From NCBI GenBank assembly GCA_032358165.1, contig JAALGY010000037.1, positions 893,001 through 957,000 of the forward strand: DNA of 64,000 bases, written 5' to 3'. Positions 49,001-61,383 of this stretch are shown here, in pieces. The notes under the pieces are model-generated. The model was given only the letters and a program-made list of their open reading frames with translations, was not told the DNA's origin and made no database searches. The DNA comes from Diplosphaera chodatii. Its lineage: Eukaryota > Chlorophyta > Trebouxiophyceae > Prasiolales > Stichococcaceae. Each line of letters starts with the position of its first letter. Positions within the stretch are counted from its first letter, which is position 1. The position numbers and the translations under genes are program-made.

Positions 49001-52000
49001 CAAGGCATTGCAGACATGCAGTGCATGACCTGTCTCCCAACAGGTTGATGACGATGATCGCGAACAAGTCTCCACACCTGCTTCTCAAGGATATACAAGC
49101 AGCGCAGCAGGCCGCGTCCGCAGCGCGTCTCCAGCATCTCCTTGAACTGCTCCGCAAACAGCGCCACCTGTGGCCATGGTCAGCACGCCACTCAACAACT
49201 GCCAGGCAACATGCTGCGGCTGACCAAGGCCCATTGCCGCGGGCCTGTGACGAGGGTGCCTGATCAACTGGTGAAACAGAAGTATATCTGGCAGCATTAC
49301 CTCGAAGACGGACTCCTTTGTGTCGTCCTCGGTGTAGTGCAGCAGCTCCTCCAGCGACAGCGACTGTGCCGTGAAGCGGCTGTCCTTTGACATTCCTGGG
49401 TTCGGCCGCACCGTAATTGTCATCTGCAGGGCCGCACACAGACAGGTCTGACCAGATGCACTGCTTGGCATCCTGTGCTTCTGGAAAGGCATGCAGGGCG
49501 CCTGGCAGGTGCAGCGTCAGGTGTGCTGCTGCACTGCTTGCATGCAGAAACATGGAACTGCATGCAAGGTCTAGCACCCCAGCCGGAGGGTCCTCCAGCA
49601 GCTTCAGCGAGTCACGGGCGAAATGCTTGGCGTTGCGTGCGGCCTGCTCCTACATGTCCACCGGGGTGTCCGGTTCAGCTGAAGGTAGGTTGAAAGCTCA
49701 GCACCGTGTTATGATGCGCACAGAACCATGAACTGCAATCTGCAGCATGACGTCTGGCAAACAGAGGAACAGCATGAAAAATAAGATGGTCGGGTGGTCA
49801 ATGGCCTGTACCGCGTCCTTTGCGCGCTTCTTGGCTGCCTCGTGCGTCGCCTCCGCAGCCTGCAGCTTGGCAGCGCGCTCGCTGGTGGCTTTCCACTCCA
49901 CGCGTGCCTTGTCGGCCCATGCCTGCAGGCACCCAGGAGACAAGCCCTGCCATCGAAGCCCATTGCCACTCATCAAGAATCAGCGCCATGGTTGCCAAAT
50001 ACAGCCGAGGACCAGATGCGTCAAGAGGCTGTTGCCACTCGTACCTGCAGCCGGTCAACAAGCTCCTTCTTGCCCTTGAGCGGCGTCCACTTTGCATCCA
50101 GCGCACGCTTCTTCAGCTCCTCCTGCAGCCACAATGACGTCCCGCTGACAACGACAACTCTGCCCAACGCATGACTCCCCATATGTGCAAAACAGTGCAT
50201 TCAATTATGACACTGCACCAGAGTTCCGAATGTCTTCTGTGCACTCTGAGGAAGAGGTCGGGAGGCCAGACCTGCAGCTGTGCCACGGACAGCTCGGACA
50301 CGTCTTCTGGGACGCCCTCAACGTCGGGCTGCAGCAGCGCCTGGCCATCTGCCGCTGCTGCCTCATCCGCAGCCCCGTTGGCCTGTGTAACCTCTGCCAG
50401 CTCCTGCACAGCATCACCACCACGTTGAAAGGATGATTCCGTTATGCGCTGCCGATTGAGCAGAGCGGTATGTTGCAGCTGCGACAGAGCTTTGCTTGCT
50501 GTGCCTTCGTGAGGGGTTCACACAAATATGGCTAAATGCAACCAAGCCAGCCGCACAGAAGGTCTACTGCAACCACCACCCATTGAATGCACACACTGAG
50601 TATTGCGTCGCTGGCAAGCAAGCAACAGCTCTGCTGATCACCTTGGCGGCAGCAGCCTCAGCTTCATCAGCTTCCACCGCCTCCTTGCGGGCAGCCAGCT
50701 CCGCAGCAGGCGCCTCCCTAGCCTGTGCAATGGCACCCGCCGCCGCAGCATCGGGCTGCGCCAGCGTCCAGGCGTCTACCAGGAACAGCACTGTATGCTC
50801 GGTGTGCTCCGGGGCATCCTTGCCAGCGCAGCGCAGGAAGCTATACTCCGCAAAACGCTCCCTGCAGTGCAAAATCTCTCAAGTAAGTGGGTGAGATCAC
50901 CCAGTGGCAGGCGCTGCACTCAGCGTGTGCACGCGGCAAGGAACCTGCAGTCCCTGTGCTGCAAACAGTTTACATATGCCGAGGCAGGACTCCGTGCAAC
51001 AGCTGTGCACATGCTTTCGAGGATCACTTCTGCAGCATGCGTACCAGCGTGTGCAAGCTGAAAGATCAACGCCGGTGGCATCCTTGAAGGTGCGCTTTGC
51101 AGTGGCAATAAGTGCTGCAGGGTTAGCCTGCAGTATGACAGTATCACTGCTCAAACCACGGCAGGGTTTCCAGTAGCACAGGTGAACCGCTAGCCACGTT
51201 CGAATTGTGTGCAACCGTTGCTGCCTGATGAAGTCATACCTCGGGGTGGTGGCCATCGCAGGGCTCCCAGCCGCCGCCGATCGCACACAGCTCGCCCTTT
51301 GGACCGCCGCGCCGCCCCATCAGGAACTGCATCTTCCTGGCGGGGTGCTGCAGAGCAAATCGAGCGGTGATGTGATGAGCAGGTCGATGCCAAACCCCAT
51401 TGCGCATGCTCCAGCTGCACTCCGAAGTCTTTGTATCAGCACTCCAGTGTGCCCACACCTGGTAGGCCTTGGCATCCGCAGCAACGGCACGCTCTGGATC
51501 CAGGCCCGCCACTAACACCACCTGCAGTGATTGAGAGTTCGTCAAGGCTGTATCAGCCTGGAAGTCCGCCTGCGGCGTGTGGCCCCGGGACCCTGCCCTG
51601 CCTACTGCACATGAGCAGCATGCGTTGTCGATACCCTGTACATCTGTACATCTGGCAAACAGCAGCTCGCCTTGGCGCTCCAGTGGCGTCCTGTTGCCTG
51701 CTGAGCTGGCGATAGCGCCGAGTCAGGCGCGGCAGCAGTTGCCGGCTCTGAGGCCTCCACCTCCTTTGCGACCGTGAAGCTCAGCGGCTTGGTCAGAGGA
51801 TAGGTGTCGTGCATGTCGCCCAACGCCCAGAGGCACTGCACCCTGCGCAGGCGGTGCGTGGCGAGAACCCATTCTTCTGGCATGGCAGGTGTTCAGTGTC
51901 CGATATTCATAGATGCATGCAGTGCGAGGGCGACACGATGCGCATGGGTCTGCAGCTGGTTCTTCGACATTATGTAAACAGGAAACAAGGCCGCGGCAGC

Positions 52001-54690
52001 GCACTTGCTGAAGTCGGAGGGTATGTAAAGATCCTTGTAGCGCTTGCTGAGGGAGGGGATGCCGCGCACGACGTCCGCGGTCGGAAACTTGGGCACGGCG
52101 CACGTGTAGCGGCGCTCCGGCGAGTGCCGGCGGCTGTGCGAGCGGGATCGTGACCGCGAGCGTGACATCGAGCGGCCCCTGCAGGAGGCGCTGCTACAGG
52201 TGAGGTGCGCCTCGCGACTTCCCCTGAGAGCAAGCACGGCGGTGCACTCCTGCGCAGGAAGCGCTGAGTTGCAGTGCTTGGGGCCTGCAGCCAACACGTC
52301 CAGACAGGCAGCTGCAGTCCTCAACCACCGAGCAGGCGGTCCGTTCACAGTGAAGGGAAACCGCAGCAGCAAGCTCGGCAGTCGGCGGGCACCTGGACAG
52401 GCGGCGCTCGGAGCCGGGGCGGCGGCGGGGCGGCGACGGGCGGCGGGGCGCCGCCCGCTCCCGGCCCCGGTCGCCGAAGCCCAGGCCGGTGCTGCCCACC
52501 GTGCCGCGCGCGTCCACGGGCGCCGCGATGCCCTGCAGGCATGGAGTGTATGCTGTGAGGGCACGGGCGTGAATGTGCTTGTAGGCATTCCCGACGTGCT
52601 GTTCCCAGCGGCAAGCGTCTCTTATGCTGTGGTGCTCATCGCAGCCCATCCATCCCTTATGCACACCATCTGCCACCGGACAGCAGGCGCAGTGTACCCC
52701 TGCGCTGGACTGCAGGACGATCAGCGACAGGGACCTCACGTGCTCGTTGCGGCCGAGGCCGCCCTTAGAGTCCTCCGCCGCGCCAAAGCCCATCTTGCCC
52801 AGCAGCCGCGCGCCGATGGAGTTGGCCAGCGCCGGGTCCCCGCCAAAGCGCTGCTGCATCGCGGCCGCCGAGCGCTGGCGCTCCACCTCGCTCAGCTGCG
52901 GCAGCTGCACGCCGTACCCACCCCGGGGTGGCGCCTGCGCAGGCGCCGGCGCCGCGCCCTGCGCCACGGAATCACAAGGTCAAGGTGTTGGCAGGTTGGC
53001 CACATAGCAGGGAGTCCATCGTGGCGCACCAGCCACATGGCTGACACTGCAGACGCTGCGCCCAATTTGCATCGAATGGCACTCTGGGACAGTGTCTCAA
53101 AGTAGACAGCACTGGTCAGCGCAGGGGAGAGCAGGCGCCCCAAGCAACTGTGCAGTGAGGCAGAGACGCGCTGCACCCCCTGCTTGGCGCGGTTAGCGGC
53201 CTCGACTGCCTGCGCTGCGGTCGCCAGCGCCACCTCAGCGCTGTAGACGGTCGCGGGCGGCGGCGCGGCATTGAACTTTGGCGGCCGCCCACCGGGCCCG
53301 GCTGCGGGGGGTGTGATGGCCGGCGCTGCGCCTGCCACTGGTCCGGTCATCGCAGCAGCCCTCAAAGCGGGCTGCCTCCCAAATGCAGGCACCTGCGCAT
53401 GCTCATGCAGTGCTCGACATCGTTGCCGGTCAAAAGCCTATGACCGAGTGTCTTGCATCACGCCACACAACATGTTGCCGTATGGTGAGACGACTGCCAG
53501 GCATGTAGCACCTGAGCAGGCTGCACATGCTGTGTCGGCACCTGAGGAGTGTGAACAGCGAGTAAGTTCACTCACATGATCATGGCCTCAGCAGACCCTG
53601 GCAGCTGTGATACCTCCGATCGTCACGGGGTCGCACCTCAACCTCGATGCAGCGCCAGGCATACTGTCCACCGTCCAGGTTCGGGATGGCTTTGCACCTG
53701 ACTTCATCACCCACCTGCGAGGCTCAAGATCATTCCAGTGTTTGAAATGTTTCCACATCACCAACCACATCAGTGCGCATCACTTCAGTGTCATCCGAAC
53801 ATGTGGCATCAATGCAGCCTCACCACCGGCTGCCTGTTGCCCTTCACGCACTGCGTGACGTAAAAGGCATCCCCATCCACAATGCCATAGTTGGGCGGGA
53901 TGGTCTGGGTCACCCTGCCAACCCAGACCTACGTGCAACAGAGGACCACCAGTCGAGCAGCCCGCAATGCTTTAGGCATCCTCCACACAGCAGCAGCCGT
54001 AGAGATGAAGTGAACAGCGGGACCCACCCTCTCTTGAGGCTGGGCGACAGGCTGTTGGCCCCAGGCTACCGCCGCCGACTGCTGCACCGGGCCCGTTTGC
54101 TGTGCTGTCTGCTGTCCCTGCGGATGCCACGCGGGCTGCTGGTGGGGAGCAGGGCTGGCTTGCGCGGTGGCAAGTGCACTGGCTGCCGGCTGCTGCGCCT
54201 GGGTGTGCAGTTGCTGCGGCTGCCCCAGATGCTGGTAGGCGCCCTGCTGACGGTAGAAGCCCTGAGGCTGTTGACCGCTGCCCTGATATGGGCTGACCTG
54301 ACCGCCGTTGCTGGTGTAAGGGCTGGGCTGATGCGGTGCCGGTGAGGAGTGCGGCTGTTGCTGGGACGGCCACTGTCCGTAGGTAGGTACGACGCCACCT
54401 GCCTGCTGCTGTGGGACCTGGTGGGCCGCCTGCTGCTGATCCCACTGCTGCTGTGCAAGCGGCTGGCCCCACTGCTGCGGGCCCGAGCTGGGCTGCTGTG
54501 CCCCAGACCAAGCCTGATGCTGTTGCACGGGCGCTCCCTGGTGGGAAGAATAGGCCGGCAGACCGCCGCCATTACCGCCGCCAGCCCACGGTTGCCCTGG
54601 CTGCTGCTGGACTGACTCCTGCTGCGGCTGGCCCTGCTGCGGTGCGCCGCCGCCCCAGGGCCCCCCCGCGCCTTGCTGGACGGGATACAT
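46017..54690 (-). CDS. CCAR1/RSA1-like transcription and splicing regulator with G-patch
   Basis: Large multi-exon gene on the CCAR1/CCAR2 plan (plant relative: SHORT ROOT IN SALT MEDIUM 1). Order of modules: Gln/Pro/Gly-rich N-terminus from MYPVQQGAGGPWGG (54690-54028, 221 aa); S1-like OB domain (VTQTIPPNYGIVDGDAFYVT, about 53905; GDEVRCKAIPNLDGGQYAW, about 53700); a G-patch (IGARLLGKMGFGAAEDSKGG + LGRNEH/GIAAPVD, about 52830-52470); an Arg/Ser-rich stretch; DBC1-type block RYKDLYIPSDF (about 52040) and YPLTKPLSFTV (about 51790); an inactive Nudix-like segment (GELCAIGGGWEPCDG, about 51270; PAALIATAKRTFKDATGVDL, about 51100); a SAP motif (EELKKRALDAKWTPLKGKKE, about 50080); ALFAEQFKEMLETRCG (about 49150); a Lys/Glu-rich helix; an EF-hand-like block GFVARFFDRNCAGVLEGDD (about 47680); and a C-terminal coiled coil (about 47350-46017) ending GGAGVDETM. 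Family members act in the nucleus in transcription and alternative splicing. Borders between 48500 and 47400 are uncertain. Confidence 0.88.
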
Positions 54691-55353
54691 GCGGGCGCTG
54701 GACTTGATCGGCAGCAGTCATGCAAACTCCAGCGGTCGGACCACTTAGGCGATGATTTAACACTTTTCAACGCTGCTGCCAGAGGTCAAGTCCGGAATCA
54801 CGCGGGCAGGGTGCGATGTGATAGCTTGCATGCATGCTGACTGGTGCAGTGACAAGGCAAATGCGCTCTGGCGTCATTCTCACGGCAAACCGACCGCTAC
54901 CCTAGAAGCAAAGCTGTCCAATAAGAGATAGTTCTGTCTGCTAGACTTGGATCTCAAGTTACGTTAACGAATGCCTATTGTGATCAGCATGCCCTGCTTC
55001 CGGATGAACGCAAATATCCACACCGCCACGCCACAGCATATCTTTACAAAACAGCACTGATCAAGAGGAGAGGAGACATGCACTTCTGAGGTCGTTGACA
55101 CCATTCGAGATTGACCATCGCGATTGCGCTCTGCTTTCGCCACTGCAACTGCCTGCACTCGGTCAGCGTGTGTTTGAACCCAGCTATGCAATGACATGCT
55201 GACGGTACGCTACGCCAGCGCGATGGGCCTGTGATGTTCATGAGAGCTATGATGCAGACATGCAGAGTAAACAGCCAGCAGGTGTGGCACGGCAACATGC
55301 CAGCGCAGCAGGCGTACTCAGCGTTCTTGACGGTACCGCAGCCACACTTGTGG
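54691..55353. promoter_or_regulatory. Divergent CCAR1-like / ABC1K intergenic region
   Basis: About 660 bases between start codons on opposite strands; it should contain both promoters. No TATA box or repeat was recognised. Confidence 0.5.
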
Positions 55354-58300
55354 ATGCGTAGCCCACGCCTCCGAGTCGCGAGGATCCCATTCTTGCCAGC
55401 CTGCAGCTGCAGCCCCGCTGTCAGATTGCTGCCACGGGTGTCACCGCGCCTCCAGACCGCCGGCAACCTGCGGTGCCGCATTGTCCCAGCAGCAGCCTCA
55501 CGTGATGTGCTGCAGGAGTTCGAGGTGAGCGATCTTGTGGGCATCACTTATTGCACGCGTCCACCATCTCTCATCGGGCACGGTGACAGGCAGTGTGACA
55601 GCAGACATGGCATATCCCATGACAACTGCCATACTGATTCAAAATTGCAGGATGACATCAGCCTGGACTATGATCCGCTGCACAACCGGGACTACTGGCA
55701 GCGGCGACCGGTGGCGGTGGTGCAGCGCAGCATCCAGATCGCGGGCGCCTTTGGCGCCTGGTTCCTGCGCGGCAAGCTGCAGTCGCAGCGGCAGGGGGTG
55801 GCCGACTCGGTGGCGCGGTACCAGGCGGAGCAGCTGCGGCACATCCTGACGCGCCTGGGCCCGGCCTTCGTCAAGATCGGACAAGTGAGCTGCGTTGTTT
55901 GGACTGCGTCAAGCCTCATTCAACAACAGCAAGACAGAAGGTGCTGGAGCGCTGCCAATGTAGTGTGAGGTCCTCACTCCTGAAACTGCTGCAACGGAAC
56001 AGGCGGTTTCGTCGCGGCCGGACGTGGTGCCGCCGCTGTACCTGCGGGAGCTGGAGAAGCTGCAGGACCAGATCCCGCCGTTCCCCAACGACGACGCCTT
56101 TGCCGTCATCCAGCTGGAGCTGGGGCAGCCGCCCGCCGGCGTGTTCTCCGAGCTGGGCGCCACCACCATCGCTGCAGCCTCGCTGGGCCAGGTGCGCAGC
56201 AGCTGTTTGATGTGAGTAGAGAGCCAGCATGGAGCAACTCTGCGGGCCCCAGACGTGCTGACGCAGGCTCCGACAAAGCCCTGTGTCGGCCTGCAGGTGT
56301 ACAAGGGGCGGCTGCGGTCGAGCGGGAAGGAGGTGGCGGTGAAGGTGCAGCGGCCGGGGGTGCGGGAACAGATCGCGCTGGACATCTACATCCTGCGCGC
56401 CGCCGCTGCAGCGCTGCGCGACTGGCGCAAGCTCAACAGGTGAGCAGCGCAATGGCCGTGTGCGGGCCAGTGGGCAGGCGGCGCAGCGCATGCCCTCACC
56501 CATTGCAGAGTCGCAGATGCAGGCAGGCATCTCTGGTGCATGCTGCCAACGCTGGGCGGCTGAATGGCAGTCTGTCTCATAGCCGCTCAGTCTGCCGCCA
56601 CGCGCCCACAACACGCCTGTGCCTGCGCAGCGACCTGCCGGCGCTGCTGGACGAGTGGGCCAGCAGCCTGTTCCGGGAGCTGGACTACCGCCGCGAGGCC
56701 GCCAACGGCACACGCTTCAAGGTGGGCACGTCCCAGTGCTCACCCGGCTCATGACCCGTGTCAAGTGCCGCACATGCAACACCCAGTGCAAGCGCTGGCA
56801 GACGGATCACACTGCGGCCACCACCGTGGTCCGAGCGCTCAAGCCTGAGCCCAGGAGCCTGGCACTGACGACGCAGGCGCTGTACGGGCGGCTGGACCGC
56901 GTGTTTGTGCCGGACATGTACGAGGACCTGACCACGCAGCGCGTGCTGATCATGGAGTGGGTCAACGGCCGCCGCCTGCGCTCCGGCACAGACGGTGGGC
57001 GCACGGCCTTGCCGTCACACATGCGTGCTCCGCCTCACACCCGCACCCGTTCTCGCCAGAGTCGTCACACGGCGGTGGTGCAGGCTCCTGTTCACCTGGC
57101 ATGCCTTGCTTATAATGCCGCCAGGTCTGACATGCCCGCGTTGCTGCATCCCAGGTGGTGGGTACGGGACAGCGGGCGCCCAGGATGACCTGGCGCTCGT
57201 CGAGGTCGGCGTGCGGTGCTCCCTGGAGCAGGTGCATACTCATCCACCCTGCTGCGTTGCGGTTGCTTCACCTGTGGGAAAAAGCAGCACATTCTTCCGA
57301 CCCTGGGCACCCATTTGAGTTTGGAGCTGATTGCACAGCAACACGAGCTCACCACTGGCGCTTGCAGATGCTGGAGGAGGGGTACTACCACTCAGACCCG
57401 CACCCCGGCAACCTGCTGCGCACTGCGGGCGGGGAGTTAGCGTACATAGTGCGCATCTGACTCATATGGATGTTTATAGCAAAGTGTCAATTGAATGTTG
57501 AGCTCGCTGTTTTTTTCGTCATGCCAACAAGCTGAGTGCTGTGCGTCGCAGGATTTTGGAATGATGGGGGAGATAGAGCCATCAATTCGCAGGTGACCCT
57601 GTGTGCCGTTTGTGCGTGCTTCCGAACTCATACCATTGTTCTCGCACATCGTGCTGTATGTGTGCTGCTCAGTACTTGGTCTCAAAAACCTGACAGTCGA
57701 GCGTGCCTGCAGAGCATGACAAGCACTGCCATGCGCTCTTTGCAGGGGCCTGATTCAGGCGACGCTGCATTTGGTCAATCGCGAGTACGCGGCACTGGCG
57801 GACGACTTCATCACGCTGGGCCTGCTGCCGCCGGGCTCCGACCGTGCGGCCATTGTGCCCGCGCTGACTGGCGTGTTCCAGGTGGGGTGCTCTGCACGAA
57901 GCGCATAGCATATGCCACTGCCTCGCACTGTGCGGTGCACTGTCATGTCATTGCTGATCCATGGTTTAGATCTTCAGTATCGAAGGGCAAGTGCAGCAGG
58001 GTCGGAGACTGATCTGTCGTGAGTCAATGGCTCAGTCTGACACCCTCTTTTCCCGACACTTCAGGCGGCGATGGCGGATGGTGTCAGCAATATCAGCTTT
58101 GGCGAGCTGAGCGGCAACCTGGGTCAAGCGATGTACGAGTACAGCTTCCGCATCCCTGCCTACTACACGCTGCTGGTGCGCTGCAGTCGCTTTGCTCGGA
58201 ACCAGCTCAGATCACATGTGCTTCGAGCATTGCACCAGTGCCAGCGTGCTGTGTGTTCTGCGCACTGTGTGAACTGAGGATGGTGCACCAGTACCCTTAT

Positions 58301-60830
58301 CAGTTTCTCAGCGTTGGCCCCGTGGAAGCAGACTTTACAGATGCACTTGAGCATGCTGTCACGCGAGTGCAGGTGCGCAGCCTCAGCGTGCTGGAGGGCA
58401 TTGCGCTGGCCAGCGACCCCAACTACAAGGTGCTGGGCGCAACATACCCCTGGATCGCGCGCCGCCTCCTGACGGACCGCTCCCCAGAGCTGCGGGTACC
58501 GACCCATTCCCTCGTCCTGTCAGCCAGATCGGCCGCTGATGCCCTGCGCAAGGCTGCTGTGGGTGCTTTGCTGTGCAGCGGTCCACTGTTGTCAGAAGCA
58601 TCCAGCGGGAGCAACGTCCTCTGTCCTGGCAACCGGCTGCGCCCTGCTCGATGCCGAAGCAGCCCTGCCCGGCCTGCCCGCAGGACACGCTGACGCAGCT
58701 GCTGTACAAGGACGGCCGCTTCCAGTTCTCCCGCCTGGAGTCGCTGCTGCGGCAGGCGGCCCGCGCCCCCGGGCGTTCCATCCTCGCGCAGGAGCGCGAC
58801 GGCAACGCCGCCCCCGGCTCAGCCCTGGAGGTGGGTCGCGCTTTTGCTTACGCGAAGTGCTGATTAACAGCTGCAGGACCCCTCCACACAAGCGTCGCTT
58901 GTGATTGTGCACTGCATGTTCACTCTGGGCACGGATGCTGGTGTCGTTCACCGTGGCGTTCGTTCTGCGTCTGCAACGGCAGACGACGCAGGCTCTCAAA
59001 CGCACTTGCCTCTTTCCGGCACAGATGCTGCTGTCGCCGAGCGTGGCCTTCGTGCGCACCATCCTGCTGGAGGAGATGGCCAAGGGGCTGGACAGCGCCT
59101 CGAGGCTGGCGGCGGACGCGGCCCTGCAGCGCGTGCGGGATAACTTCGCCGCCCTCCGGGTGCGCTGCGCCCCGTGCACGACTGCATCGAGTGCTGCGAG
59201 CCTTGCAGTATGCCACAAGTAGCTCGGGATGCACGCTGTGTGCAAGCCTGCTGACCGGAGGCCACACTGGGAGATGTCCGGGGCAGGACCCTCCACATTG
59301 TGCTTGTTGTGTGCGTGACGCCTGTGTCCGCTGTGCAGGCCCTTGCGTCGCCCTCGCGGCGGGGCCGGGGTGCGGCGGACCCCGACGCCGCGGCGGACCC
59401 CGACGCCGCGGCGCCCAGCGCCGCGGCCGCGCTGCTGGACGCCATCACCGCGTTCCCCCGCCTGGCCGAGGAGGAGGACAGCTACCAGGTGCCGCTCCGG
59501 CCTCCCGGCTGCGCACCTCATCGTTGACTGGCGAGCGGCGGGCAGCAGCCTGCTGGAGAAGCGCCTTCAGGCACCACAAGCTGGCCGAGAAGCTGAGACC
59601 CCTGCGCGTCGTGCCAGGTGGAGGGCATCTCGCGGCTGGCGGCGCTGCTGCAGCAGACCGCGTCGGAGCGGGGCGACGGCACCATGACGCCCGGCCAGGC
59701 GGGCGGCCTGCAGCAGGCGGCGGACTTCCTGCGCTGGCTGCTGGCAGAGGCCGCCACGCTGTCGCCCGACGCCCGCACCGCCGCCCTCTGGTGCGGTGCC
59801 GCACCACTGAGGCACGCCCGAAGTGGCCTTGTGCAGTGGCCCTGCTGCCGCCAGGTGCTGGTGCCTGCCCTTCAGCTTGTCGACACTGCCAGCGTGTCGT
59901 CTCGGAGGCACAGCGGGCCAGGGTCCTCACCCGGCGCACCTGCGCATCGCAGGCTGCCCGTGGAGCTGGGGACGAAGCTCAGCTCCCGCATCAGCGCGCG
60001 GCTCCTGCGCGCCGCGTTCGCCCCGCAGCCGCCGCCCCAGCAGCCGCAGCAGCAGCGGCGCCCCGGTGAGGCGTCGCGGCGGCAGGCCGCGCCCGCCGCC
60101 ACGCCCGCGGCGGCGACGCCGGCAGCGGCGGCGGCGGCGGCGGCGGCCGACGCCTCCCAGGCGCCGGCGGCCGAGGCCAGGGCGGCGCGGCAGGCGGCCG
60201 CCGGCGCGGCAGGCACGGCGGCGGAACGGCAGCAGGCAGCAGCCGCGCAGCAGGTGACAGCCGGGTCGCGCGCATCATCTGCAGCCGCGCTCATGCCATC
60301 GAGCCCGTTCTCCCAGCTGTTTATGTATGTCGTCCTGGCATGACAGCAGAGCAGAGAACCTGTGTAGTGTGAACGCAAGCGCACAGTTTGACGCTGCTGC
60401 CGGCCCACTGCAGGCGGCGGCGGCCGCGCCGAACGCTGACAGGCGGGCGCAGGGCACGGCGGCGGCGCCCATCCCGGGCGGCGCGCCCGCCGCCGCGGCG
60501 GAGGGCAGCCAGACGCGGCGGCCGGTGCGCATGAAGGAGCTGCGCCTGCCGCCCGGCATCGATCACGCGGGGCCGCCGCAGCGGCCGCGGCCGCCGCCGC
60601 AGCCGCTCGCGGGCAGGCCGAGCTCGCCGGCGGCGGGGGACGCGCGGCGGAGCGGCAGTGCTGCCGCCAGCCCCGCGGCGACGGCTGGCGGCAGCCTGGC
60701 GGTGTCGTCGGACGGGCGGGGCAACAGCCTCGTCGCCTCGATCGGCGGCGCTGCAGCCAGGCACGCCGCAGCAGCCAACGCACAGGACGGCAACCGGGGG
60801 CCGCTGAATGGCCGTGTTGCAGAGGCATAG
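55354..60830 (+). CDS. ABC1K (aarF/UbiB-type) atypical kinase, probably plastid
   Basis: Eighteen exons join in frame to 945 residues: 55354-55524, 55651-55884, 56003-56191, 56297-56439, 56631-56721, 56877-56994, 57155-57231, 57368-57448, 57552-57592, 57746-57881, 58065-58175, 58373-58495, 58684-58830, 59025-59159, 59339-59488, 59618-59790, 59953-60253, 60414-60830. ABC1/UbiB atypical kinases regulate prenylquinone and plastoglobule metabolism in plastids or coenzyme Q in mitochondria. Family marks: KxGQ (KIGQ, 132-135), Ala-rich loop AAASLGQVYKG (192-202), ATP-site Lys214 in VAVKVQRP, the ExD-type ELDYRREAAN, catalytic HSDPHPGN (Asp351) and DFGMMGEI (369-376). The tail blocks LEGIALASDPNYKVLGATYP and RRLLTDRSPELR match plastid/cyanobacterial members. 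Residues 1-57 are Arg/Pro/Ala-rich and nearly free of acidic residues, like a plastid transit peptide. The last roughly 230 residues are an Ala/Pro/Gly/Arg-rich low-complexity extension not usual for the family. Confidence 0.95.
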
Positions 60831-61383
60831 ACACCCGAGAGAGGTATGAGGGGGAACAAGCCACCATAGTCCACTCAGTATAGCCACGGATAAGCATAGC
60901 AACAGAGCGCTGGTATGGCGATGTCAGGCGCCATCGCACCGCCAACCATCTTGCTGGACTCCAGTTGCGCATAACATCGCAGGAGATGGAAAGGAAGCAC
61001 ATGCGCACAAAGTGGACAGCCACGTGCACTGAAAGCTGACATCTGGGCTGCTTTACGTCGTGCACCTCGTGTTGCTTGCACGAGGTTTTGCATGCATGCC
61101 GGCCTGCCGTTGCAGCAGCTATGCATGCATGCCGTATACAGGTGGGACCAGAAGACATCTGAACCTCGTGAGAGCCGCAGACCGCATGCAAACTTGTGGC
61201 CAGGCAAATGATGGCATGCTGATGACTGGTTCCTGCAAGGTGGACAGGAAGTGAGCGGCAACGGAGTTGCGAGGTGTTGCACATGATTAGTAGTACGGGC
61301 ATGACATGGGCGTCATTTGACGCTCTGCATTCGAACGTGATCGTACCTATGTTGCTGTCTGCATCACACGGTCATACGATGCG
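60831..61383. promoter_or_regulatory. Intergenic region between ABC1K and PPR-SMR genes
   Basis: About 550 bases holding the ABC1K 3' end and the PPR-SMR promoter. A GCATGCATGCCG direct repeat occurs twice near 61090 and 61125. No gene is seen. Confidence 0.45.

Noticed and set aside
59872..61302. 476-codon open frame on the minus strand
   Set aside because: It lies antisense to the last in-frame exons of the ABC1K gene, has low-complexity Ala/Arg/Pro content and no recognisable domain. GC-rich coding DNA often leaves the antisense strand open.
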